Of a stretch of 53,248 bases of DNA, positions 41,585-49,400 are shown piece by piece. Made by a program: the position numbers and the translations under genes. Origin of the DNA: Microvirga arabica. Its GTDB lineage: Bacteria > Pseudomonadota > Alphaproteobacteria > Rhizobiales > Beijerinckiaceae. The notes beneath the pieces were generated by a model, which made no database searches, was not told the DNA's origin, and saw only the letters and a list, made by a program, of their open reading frames with translations. The DNA lies in NCBI RefSeq assembly GCF_016811235.1, contig NZ_JAFBID010000037.1, forward strand, positions 1-53,248, written 5' to 3'. Position 1 is the stretch's first letter; each line of letters begins with the position of its first letter.

Positions 41585-41893
41585 CTAGTTGCTCCAGTCC
41601 ATGCGATAGGTCCAGTAGCACTCGGTCTCGCCCTCGGGGCGTAGGCATTGGTCGCTGGTGGTCTCGAAGGTGCGCTGGGCGTAGACCTTGGTGCCCTTCT
41701 CCAGGATCACACAGCCCTTCTCGTAGAAGAAGCGCTCGGCCGCGACCTTGTCCTGCAGCGACATTTTCCGGAGGTCCTGCCAGTCATGGGCGTAGGAGCA
41801 GGCGAGCAAGCTGCGCTCAAGAGTGACCGGGCCGACAGCGAGGGCGGGAGTGCCTGCGAGAGCAAGGATGAGGGCAGGGATGATCTTCTTCAC
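41585..41893 (-). CDS. Exported hypothetical protein with four cysteines
   Basis: 102 residues from ATG 41893. A clear signal peptide (KIIPALILALAGTPALAVG) is followed by a small mature protein with Cys in LLACSYAHDW, KGCVILEKG, SDQCLRPEG and ETECYWTYRM, spacing that would allow two disulfides. Probably periplasmic. No family recognised. Confidence 0.65.
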   Translation of the reverse strand: MKKIIPALILALAGTPALAVGPVTLERSLLACSYAHDWQDLRKMSLQDKVAAERFFYEKGCVILEKGTKVYAQRTFETTSDQCLRPEGETECYWTYRMDWSN

Positions 41894-42115
41894 GCTTGGT
41901 CTTTCCGGAGCAGCGCCTGATGGAACCTTGAACTCGCATCGCCCGATGCCACCAGCAAGCGTTAAAAGGAAGGAGCGTTAAAGCCGAAACTTCATTACGC
42001 TTAAACGCTTTTGGACGCTGAGCTCCCAGGATGAGGCACCGGAACCAGGCCGACGCAGGCCCCATGCCCTCCGAGAGGGTCAAGGATCTCTAGGACATCC
42101 ACGTCCGGAGGCCCG

Positions 42116-42865
42116 TCAGAATGCGCCAAATTGAGGGTTGTCGGCATACTTCTGGTGCTTGGCTTCCTCCTGCTCCCGCGCCTTGCCGAGCTTGCTGGTG
42201 CTTCTCAAGAGGCGGCGGATGTTCTCCTCATTCCAAGGCTTGCCTTGAGGCGTGAGGCGGTTTCTCTGGTTCAAGGCATCGGCGAACTCACGGGCAGTCT
42301 TCGCGCCAGTATCACGGATCTGCCGGATGAGGGGCTCATACTCCAGGGTGCGGAGGGTTGACTTGCGCTTGGTGGCCTCACCGCCTTTGCGCTGGGCTTC
42401 CTTGAGGCTCTTGAGGTTCCCGAGACGCTGGCCTTGGTCTTTGAGGGTCTTCAGCTTCTTTCTGGTGCGCTCCGAGATCATGTCTCCATCCCTCTGCGCG
42501 CGCTTTGCCTGGCCTCTCAAGATGGCCTTGTCGGCACCCTCACCATCGTTGGCGCTGATGATGGTCAGCTCCGGATCATCCAGGAGCTTCTGGATCAAGG
42601 GCTCATGGCGGCCAAGGCGATCGATGTCGGCGATGAAGATGGGCCAACGCTTCTTGCGAGCGAGCTCAAGGGCGTCCTGAAGACCACGACGGTCTCGGAC
42701 GCTGCTCTCCCCTCTGCCGGTATGGACGTCAGAAAACACCTTCTGGATCCGGTAGCCGAGCTCCTTGGCGAACTCCCTGATCTGGGTCTCCTGGGCATCG
42801 AGACCGAACCCACTTTGGCCTTGTGCCTGTGTCGATACCCTCGTGTAGCCCAGTGCTCGGTTCAT
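42116..42865 (-). CDS. Serine recombinase with an atypical C-terminal part
   Basis: 249 residues from ATG 42865. The N-terminal catalytic domain is a serine recombinase: GYTRVSTQAQGQSGFGLDAQ (Ser11), RGLQDALELARKKRWPIFIA and DIDRLGRHEPLIQKLL. The C-terminal part lacks the classic Hin-type HTH. It has a basic stretch (RAQRDGDMISERTRKKLKTL) and a domain around LEYEPLIRQIRDTGAKTARE and GKPWNEENIRRLLRSTSKLG, typical of a recombinase family common on Rhizobiales plasmids. A perfect palindrome lies 83 nt upstream. Confidence 0.88.
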   Translation of the reverse strand: MNRALGYTRVSTQAQGQSGFGLDAQETQIREFAKELGYRIQKVFSDVHTGRGESSVRDRRGLQDALELARKKRWPIFIADIDRLGRHEPLIQKLLDDPELTIISANDGEGADKAILRGQAKRAQRDGDMISERTRKKLKTLKDQGQRLGNLKSLKEAQRKGGEATKRKSTLRTLEYEPLIRQIRDTGAKTAREFADALNQRNRLTPQGKPWNEENIRRLLRSTSKLGKAREQEEAKHQKYADNPQFGAF

Positions 42866-42947
42866 GGTGGTTTTGTCGTCTCCGTTCTGGACATAGCTTA
42901 ACGACCCCTTTTAGCCCTGTCCAGGAGTAAGGTCGTAAACGTCTGGA

Positions 42948-42969
42948 TCCTCAACAGGCCTGTTGAGGA
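42948..42969. promoter_or_regulatory. Perfect 22-bp palindrome
   Basis: TCCTCAACAGG and its exact reverse complement abut with no spacer. It sits between the divergent recombinase gene (start 42865) and the + strand gene at 43044, so it could be an operator for both or a recombinase crossover site. Confidence 0.7.
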
Positions 42970-43043
42970 CTCTCAAGCAGCTAAGCTACCATCATGATCT
43001 TGGTTGCCTCAGTTTGGGGCTGAGTAGTCCTTCAAGAAGCCCC

Positions 43044-43448
43044 ATGAGCAAGAAGCCTTCAAAGCAGCCGGACCTTGTCCTTGGGCCGCTTCCCGCCGAA
43101 ATCATCCGGACCACAATTGGGATAGACCTTGATCCGGGGAGTGTCATCGTCAGTGCCGCAGCTCAGCGCCACGCCGCAGTTCGGCATCCGGACGAGTATG
43201 GAGTTTGCCTGCCCCTGCTAGCCACGGTGGTTGCCGATCCTCTTTATGTTGGTGACGACTTCAGGAATGAGGGCAAGATCGAGATCATCGGCGGGGCGCT
43301 TCCGCCTGACGCTCTGCTGCTGATCGCTATCTGCATTGAAGCTGATACGGGCGGCCGTTATCACGTTGCTAGTTTCTACCCAGTTTCGCGCAAGAAAGCC
43401 CAGCACCGCAAGGACAAGGGATTTTTGAAGATTGCCCTGAAACGCTAA
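43044..43448 (+). CDS. Small protein, possibly PBECR-type nuclease-like
   Basis: 134 residues from ATG 43044 (a longer frame starts at 42963 but crosses the palindrome). The second half, DPLYVGDDFRNEGKIEIIGG, then LLIAICIEADTGGRYHVASF and YPVSRKKAQHRKDKGFLKIA, resembles the barnase-EndoU-ColicinE5/RelE-like (PBECR) toxin nucleases found in phages and plasmids. That is a pattern judgement, not a firm call. A terminator follows at once, so it is a single-gene unit. Confidence 0.5.
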   Translation: MSKKPSKQPDLVLGPLPAEIIRTTIGIDLDPGSVIVSAAAQRHAAVRHPDEYGVCLPLLATVVADPLYVGDDFRNEGKIEIIGGALPPDALLLIAICIEADTGGRYHVASFYPVSRKKAQHRKDKGFLKIALKR

Positions 43449-43475
43449 AGGGCTCCGATCTCTCGGAGCCCTTTT
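43448..43475 (+). terminator. Rho-independent terminator
   Basis: An 11-bp stem (AAGGGCTCCGA / TCGGAGCCCTT, loop TCTC) ends in a TTTT stretch right after the stop codon at 43448. Confidence 0.85.
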
Positions 43476-43679
43476 GAAGCTTTGAACACGAACTTTGCCG
43501 GGGTGCCCACTTCCGGATCTCTTCACCACTTTCGCGGCTACTTTGCCTAATAGACCTGTCCACTAGGCGTGTGAGGAGGCCGTTCTCACCTCAAAACTGT
43601 GTTCGGCTATAGGCCCAATATGTGTGGCGCCATTCCACGAGTCAATGGCGTTTTTGCATCATGGTTCCCCCAAGCTGCT

Positions 43680-43692
43680 ATGGGTTCCCCAT
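43680..43692. promoter_or_regulatory. ATGGG-TTC-CCCAT palindrome, distant copy
   Basis: Same core as the palindrome at 40428. A degraded copy (ATGGTTCCCCCA) begins at about 43661, so this locus repeats the paired arrangement of 40413-40448. It is downstream of both neighbouring genes. Confidence 0.5.
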
Positions 43693-43759
43693 CGCATCAT
43701 AACCTCCCCTCAACTGGAAAGGACACCATAACGCCTATCCCAAAGAGTGAGAGGGTAGC

Positions 43760-44536
43760 CTACACGTTCATACCTGCCTTCTGAAGACGGGTCTCGGCAG
43801 CTTCAACCGCATCCTGCTTGAACCGCTGTGTGCCAAATTCAACGACCAAAGCTTCAACAGTCGCTTCGAGCAGACCCATGCTGCGGAGGGTTTCAAATCC
43901 TTCGCTGCTACCTGCCTGCCGGACTTGGTTTTCCAAATGCTCGATCAGCCCATGCAAGGCAATCCAGTTCCAGGTCCTCTGCGCATGCCGGCGCGAGAAG
44001 AAGCCGTGTTTCTGGCGCAGCCCATACCGTTCATACACATCCATGGCCCAAGCCATACGAACTGCGAGCGGATCGTCTCGATCAAGCTTCTTGTCGTGCT
44101 GGAGCAGCTTGTCCAAGGTCGGGTTACCAGCCCAGCCCTCGTTGTAGACCAAGCCTCCAGCCTTACGGCCGGGAGCCTCGACCAACCTGATTTGGTTCTG
44201 CTTCCGCATGTCGAGCAGATGATGGTAAGTTGCGCGCTTCTCTTCGTCGGCTTTCGCGCCGACGCAGGCATAGACGCCATCATGCGAGATCGGTCCCTTC
44301 TCACGGACACACTCGATGATGAGATCCTCAATAGTCGGCGGCAACGTATTGGAAGTTACAGGCGTGGCTGCCTGCACAGGCGTAGCCTTGACATGATTGC
44401 GTGCCTCTTCGGCCAGCTCAGGCAGTTTGGCAATGAGTGCGTCAAAGTCTTGCCGCAGGAGGCTCTGAAGGACTGGGATGTCTGCTTCCGGCGTGGTCCT
44501 AAGCACATGAATCAGCGTTTTGTAGCCTGGCTGCAT
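43760..44536 (-). CDS. Hypothetical DNA-binding-like protein, 258 residues
   Basis: ATG 44536 with AAGGAAA upstream. Residues 70-150 look like a winged helix-turn-helix: TIEDLIIECVREKGPISHDG, YHHLLDMRKQNQIRLVEAPG. N- and C-terminal parts are helical (FKQDAVEAAETRLQKAG). It may be a plasmid regulator. I recognise no named family. Confidence 0.6.
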   Translation of the reverse strand: MQPGYKTLIHVLRTTPEADIPVLQSLLRQDFDALIAKLPELAEEARNHVKATPVQAATPVTSNTLPPTIEDLIIECVREKGPISHDGVYACVGAKADEEKRATYHHLLDMRKQNQIRLVEAPGRKAGGLVYNEGWAGNPTLDKLLQHDKKLDRDDPLAVRMAWAMDVYERYGLRQKHGFFSRRHAQRTWNWIALHGLIEHLENQVRQAGSSEGFETLRSMGLLEATVEALVVEFGTQRFKQDAVEAAETRLQKAGMNV

Positions 44537-44831
44537 AAGTGCGTTTCCTTACAAAAGAGGGGCCTATTTTGTATAGAAACTAGGTATGGCTTCAGACCAA
44601 GAGAGTCAATAATGTTTGTTAAACAAAAAGCCCTGTTTAATATCGAAAGAGCACCGGGGGTATGATCAACAGCGTGCGCTAGCTCAGTAGTGAGGCAAAG
44701 GCAAAATCTTGAATATGAACATCCAGGGGTCGTTGAGGGCGATCAATCAATTTTGATGTAAGATATTGATACGTTTCAATAATATTGAAGAAATATGGCC
44801 CTTGCTATAAGCTCGAAAATGCATCTCTCCT

Positions 44832-44852
44832 TAGCTAGCTATTTGCTAGCTA
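44832..44852. promoter_or_regulatory. TAGC-type dyad, copy 5
   Basis: TAGCTAGC and GCTAGCTA are perfect 8-bp arms around TATTT. It is about 20 nt upstream of the small gene at 44874 and is followed by GCAGATATC, a half-site like copy 2. Confidence 0.6.
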
Positions 44853-44873
44853 GCAGATATCGTTCTTGGTGAC

Positions 44874-45095
44874 ATGCAAACCACTACCATCACTATCGAG
44901 GAGCTTGCTGACATCCTCAAGAACATGCCCGATGCCCATCTGGTAGACGGTGGTTCTTTTATGAGCACGACCGGTTACCACTGGAGCTATGGTTTCATGG
45001 TGATCATTCAAACCATCGACGAGATCATACTCGTGTCTGAGGTGCCGCTCCCGAAGCGTAGAGGCCATGGGCTGAAGCCGGCGCCTCATCACTGA
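44874..45095 (+). CDS. Hypothetical protein, 73 residues
   Basis: ATG 44874; ribosome site weak (GGTGAC nearby). Begins with a helix (TITIEELADILKNMPDAHL), then aromatic beta strands with YHWSYGFMVIIQTIDEIILV. Unknown. The same frame remains open after its TGA for another 80 codons (next entry), so it could be the N-terminal part of a longer broken gene. A dyad sits in its promoter region. Confidence 0.5.
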   Translation: MQTTTITIEELADILKNMPDAHLVDGGSFMSTTGYHWSYGFMVIIQTIDEIILVSEVPLPKRRGHGLKPAPHH

Positions 45096-45335
45096 CGCCA
45101 CGGAAACCTCAGGCGCGCCCTCGACCTCGCCGGCGGCCAGTGGCGCGGCACGTCCGGAAAGCCCTTTGTGCTCGATCGTGAGTGGAGCCCCGACGGTTGT
45201 AGCCGCTACATCTTCCGGCACATTCCGAGCGCCGCCAAGATTTTGAAGGACAATCCGGTCTATATCCCCAACAAGCTCCGGAGCCAGGCCAAGGACCTCT
45301 ACAGCCGCGAGCGTGCGAGGCTTTTGGCGGCTTAG
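45096..45335 (+). pseudogene. In-frame continuation after the stop at 45093-45095
   Basis: The frame of the 73-residue gene stays open to TAG at 45333-45335 with a composition like real protein: LRRALDLAGGQWRGTSGKPF, VLDREWSPDGCSRYIFRHIP and NPVYIPNKLRSQAKDLYSRE. No ATG is found; an inner GTG at about 45165 is the only candidate start. It could be a gene remnant, a short leaderless gene, or the second half of a gene interrupted by TGA. Confidence 0.4.
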
Positions 45336-45598
45336 AGCTTGAAGGGTTTCGCCAGGAAGCGCTTGCTGACATCGTCTTTGCGGCGTGTCCGAATGCCCAG
45401 CATCATGCCAACGGCCATACCGCCGGATGCGAAGTTGGATCCAACGCCAGTATAGGCGGTAACGAACAAGCCGAGCACGACAAAACCGATCAATACCGGC
45501 AGCACCCCGGCCCATCGCGCCCAAGTCGGCAGTCCCCATAGGAAGTAGCCGACGCCGAAACCGAAGGTCATCGCAATCAGGAAAATAACAAAGCCCAT
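45332..45598 (-). CDS. Small membrane protein
   Basis: 88 residues from ATG 45598; AAGGAG is 7 nt upstream. Three hydrophobic segments in succession (FVIFLIAMTFGFGVGYFLWG, AGVLPVLIGFVVLGLFVTAY, NFASGGMAVGMMLGI) with a basic C-terminal tail. No family recognised. A TAGC-type dyad lies about 125 nt upstream. Confidence 0.65.
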   Translation of the reverse strand: MGFVIFLIAMTFGFGVGYFLWGLPTWARWAGVLPVLIGFVVLGLFVTAYTGVGSNFASGGMAVGMMLGIRTRRKDDVSKRFLAKPFKL

Positions 45599-45722
45599 AC
45601 GGGTCTCCTTTCAGACCCTACCCTCAAGCGTAGCCTTAGAGCCCGCAATGGGAATGATGGACTAACTCCCAGCCTTATCAATCAACGTTGATTAAGGGCC
45701 ACGTTAATCTTTAAGTAAGATA

Positions 45723-45738
45723 GCTGCTAGATAGCAGC
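45723..45738. promoter_or_regulatory. TAGC-type dyad, copy 6
   Basis: GCTGCTAGATAGCAGC: perfect arms of GCTGCTA and TAGCAGC around GA, the same spacing as copy 3. A separate 12-bp palindrome, ATCAACGTTGAT, lies about 30 nt before it. Confidence 0.6.
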
Positions 45739-45918
45739 CGTATGAGAAAGCTGGCATGTTCAACAATTGCTTAACGGTCTGTTTACCAGTGAGTCCGCGA
45801 AGTCAATGAAAGCTGAAGCATTGCGGGAATCTGTAGATCCGGCCATGCTTTGCGGTTAGGGCGCACCTGATTTGCGCCCAAGGAGACTGACCACGAAGAC
45901 GCCGCGATAGAAAAAGCA

Positions 45919-46032
45919 AAGGCCCCCGAAACGCCAATTTCGGAGGCCTTGGAAATTCATAGGAGCTTTCGCAACCCGACAATTGCGAAGCTACCACGGC
46001 TCCAGCAGGAGTCAACGGGAAACGCCAATTTC
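45919..46032 (+). ncRNA. Candidate leader or counter-transcript RNA upstream of the putative initiator
   Basis: A 13-bp stem (45919-45931 with 45938-45950, one mismatch) carries the loop CGCCAA. A second imperfect hairpin (AGCTTTCGCAA / TTGCGAAGCT) follows at 45964-45992. The 14-nt string GAAACGCCAATTTC, spanning the first loop (45928-45941), is repeated exactly at 46019-46032, just before the initiator-like gene. Such arrangements are typical of copy-number control by antisense RNA or attenuation. RNA status is inference; the repeats and stems are plain in the sequence. Confidence 0.5.
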
Positions 46033-46093
46033 TCGATCGGATTTGCTTTGCCTGACGCGGCCCAATGAGGGCCTAACCGTGCTTGTTCAACCC

Positions 46094-46491
46094 ATGCTTC
46101 CTGTGATCAGGGCCAAGCCCCGACACCGGAATGTCCGCCGTCCCTTCCGGCCATCGCAGCCAGAGGGCAGCTATCGCTTACCGCGTGAGATCGCCGACCG
46201 CCTGGCGACCAATCTGGCCGGTTACAAGAACCGCGAGGCCGCCTTCACCCTGGCGGTCTTCATCGCCCGTTGGCACTCCGCGCCTCGTAAGATCGTCGAG
46301 GCCTTCCCGCTCGATCGCCGCGCCTTGGCCAACATCCCCGATTTGGACCTGACCGAGCGCCAGGCCCGCAGCGCCATCCGCGTGCTTGAGGAGATCGGCT
46401 TCCTCGACCGTGCGCTCGCATCCGGCTCGAAGTTCAAGGCGACCGAGGACGGCCTACGCCGCAAGCCAATCCTGTTCATGTTCGGCAACGA
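46094..46491 (+). pseudogene. N-terminal half of the split plasmid gene (possible replication initiator)
   Basis: From ATG 46094 the frame runs 132 codons and stops making sense at the Tn3 repeat. Residues 15-130 look like a winged-helix DNA-binding protein: GSYRLPREIADRLATNLAGY, AAFTLAVFIARWHS, LTERQARSAIRVLEEIGFLD (helix-turn-helix) and a basic wing (KATEDGLRRKPILFMFGN). The C-terminal half is at 28881-29225. The combination of wHTH, a hairpin leader and a nearby par locus fits a plasmid initiator, but the family is not one I can name with certainty. Starts further upstream (45983) are possible. Confidence 0.72.
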
Positions 46492-49400
46492 GGGGAGCGC
46501 GCAAGGTTTGTGCAATAAACCTCGGTACCTTGGACGAAGCGTGAACATTCCTCAGGTGAGCACCCCTCAGGCAGCGTCTCGGTGGCGGACATTGCGGAGC
46601 GGACGCTGCTGCCCGGCTCCAGTAACAGCATGCTGCCAGAGATAGTCGCCGGTTAGGCTAATATGCCGCCAGCCCAGTGGCGCGATATGCGTGAGAAGCT
46701 CATCCGGCACGATCCTGCCTTGAGATCGCAGATGCTCCACCGCTCGACCCATGTAGAGCGTATTCCAGTACACGATTGCAGCGATCACCAGATTGAGTCC
46801 CGAAGCCCGGTAGCTCTGGTTCTCAAACGTTCGATCCGTGATCCGGCCCTGCTTATGGGCAAAAATTGCCTGAGCCAAGGAATTGCGGGCCTCGCCCTTG
46901 TTGAGGCCGACATGACAGCGCCGCCGCAGGTCCGGGCTCTCCAGCCAGTCGAGCGTGAACAGGCTCCGCTCGATCCTTCCGATCTCCTGGAGGGCGAGAT
47001 CCACCCGGTTCTGGCGCTTGTAGGCACTCAGCTTCTTCAGCATCACGGACGGAGCAACGGTGCCAGCTTTGAGGGAGGCTGCCAGATGCAGCACCTCGTC
47101 CCAGCCTTGACGAACCATGTCGGCGCGGATCGGGCGGCCCATCAATGGCTGGAGACTGCTCGGCACCTCCAGGCCCGCCATGGTGGCCAGCCGCCGATCC
47201 TTCAGGTCCCGCAGGCGGGGCACAAACCGGAAGCCGAGGAGGTTGCACAGGCCAAAGACGTGGTCGGTGGCGCCGCCCGTGTCGGTGTAGTGCTCATGGA
47301 TCGACAATCCGGTTCCGTGATGCAGCAGGCCATCCAGAACATGCGGCGCCTCGCTTGTGGTGGCCGAGATCACCTTGGTGTGGAAAGGGCCGTACTGATC
47401 CGACAGATGGGTGTAGAACTTCACACCAGGATCCGAGCCATACTTCGCGTTGACCTCGCCGGCTCCGGCACTCCTGCGCCCGGTACGGAAGAACTGCCCG
47501 TCTGAGGAGGACGTGCTCCCGTCGCCCCAGAGGGCAGCCAGCGGGAGACGTTGGTGCGCATCGACGATGGCTCCGAGCGCTGCCTTGTAGGTTTCCTCCC
47601 GTAGGTACCAGGAATGTACCCAAGTGAGTTGAGCCTTGGTCACGCCCTGAGAGGCATCGGCCATTCTCTCAATGCCCAGATTGGTCGCATCGGCTAGCAC
47701 CGCCGCCAGAACAGCCGTTACATCATCGACCGGCCTGCCGTCGCGCAGATCCGTGAAGCTGTGCGCAAAGCCAGTCGCCTGTGCGACTTCGTTCAGCAGT
47801 TCGGTGATGCGGATGTTCGGAACCAGCAGGTCGAGATCGCGATCAAGCCGATCCGCTTCTGGAGGCGTGAGGGCCCGCAGTGGGGTCACATGGAGTTCCT
47901 CGCCACGAAGGGAGACACCCGGCACGGCATTCTTGCTCAGCGCTCGGGCGAACCGCTTCAGCCGCCACTCGAGAAGCTGGCTCCGCTCGGCCAGATACGC
48001 ATCCGCATCATCCGGGGCTTTCAAGGTGGCGATCGCTGACGGGGCAGAGGCCGGAGGCAGCAGATAGGTATCGAAGCGCTGGTAGTTGCGGGTGCCCTCG
48101 ACCCAAATGTCGCCGGAGCGCAGGCGATCCCGCAGCACGGCAAACACGGCCGTCTCATACAGCCGCCAGTCCGGTTGACCCGCTTCCATGATCAACTGCT
48201 GCCAGGTCTTTGGAAGGAATGACGTGGGAGGCTTCTGAGGCAACTCCCGGCGACGGGAGCGGAGGCTGTTCCGGATCACGTTGAGCGCCGCAAGAACAGG
48301 GTTGAGCCGGCTGGTGCTGCGGAAGGTGAAGGCCTCCAGGAAGGGCAGTGCGAAGCGGCGTACCGTCATGAACTTCGCGGCTGCCATGACGAGTGTGTCG
48401 CCATCAGCGAGTTGAGCCAGTTCCTCAACTTGCGGCTGGACTTTGATCAACCGGCTCCAGCCAACCTCCTCATCAATGATCTCGAATGGATCTCCCCGCG
48501 TGGCGCGGGCAGTGCTCAGGGCCGTGATGGTCGAATGGAACAGGCGCATCAGGCGGCTGACTTCGCGACCTGTGGTCTGATAGGCGCGCTCCTGGCGTCG
48601 GCGGGCACGGGTGAAGAGGCTACCCACCAGGCGATCAAACATCGCGATGGCAGCGTCGGCCAGTTTCGCCTCGAGTTCAATGATCTGCGCTACAAGTGTC
48701 GTCCGACGCCGACGCATGCCGTATTCGTCAATCAGGAAGGCTGGAGCGACAGATCCCTCGCGCACGAACTGCTGAAAGCGGCGTTCGTGGACCCGGCTCA
48801 CGATCTCGGGGCTGATCTGGAGGGACCGAGCGAAGGTCAACCGCTCAAGGAGTGCCGTCATGTTGGAGGAATTGGGAGCTTCGGCGATATCGCGTAGCCA
48901 GGCGAGGGGAGTGCGCATGAGCGTGGGGTCATTCACCAGCAGGGCATCGATTGCCGTGAGCTGATCCTCTGTCAAAGGAGCAAGAAGCGCCTGGGCAGCG
49001 CGCCTGCGGGCCAGGGCTCGGCCGGCACGGGCAAGCCGCTCGAGCCTGTTGGGCGCTGGCAGAATGATCCGATGAGTGCGCAACCAGTCAAGAACTGCCT
49101 GAACAATCGCTACCCCATTGTCCGTCGCCCAGGCTGCTTCCGCCGCAACGTTCAGCATGAGCGGCCAGTCCTCCTGCACTGCGGGCCGCAAGTTCAGGCG
49201 GGCCATCAATTCGGCGGCATGATCGAGCCGGGTTTGTGGCCGCCGGCTGTAATCCTCGAAGACGTGAGGTGAGACCTGAAGCTGGCTTGCCAGGAAGGTG
49301 AGCATCTCTCGCGGAGGAGCCTCGTTGAGGCGCAGCCCAAACCCGGGATACCGCAGAAGACAGAGTTGCACTGCAAACCCGAGCTGGTTGCGGGCACCGC

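Larger units (their letters stand above)
28881..46491. other. Integrated plasmid-type block, 17.6 kb between the two Tn3 copies
   Basis: Between the directly repeated Tn3 copies lies a contiguous block with ParA, an RHH DNA-binding protein, two serine recombinases and many small genes, and it differs in character from the metabolic DNA outside. Its first five bases (AACGA, 28881-28885) equal its last five (46487-46491), the pattern left by one Tn3 insertion in a circular molecule. Joining its ends through one AACGA restores a reading frame across the junction (see 28881-29225 and 46094-46491). The inferred ancestral circle, without transposon, is about 17,606 bp. Confidence 0.8.
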
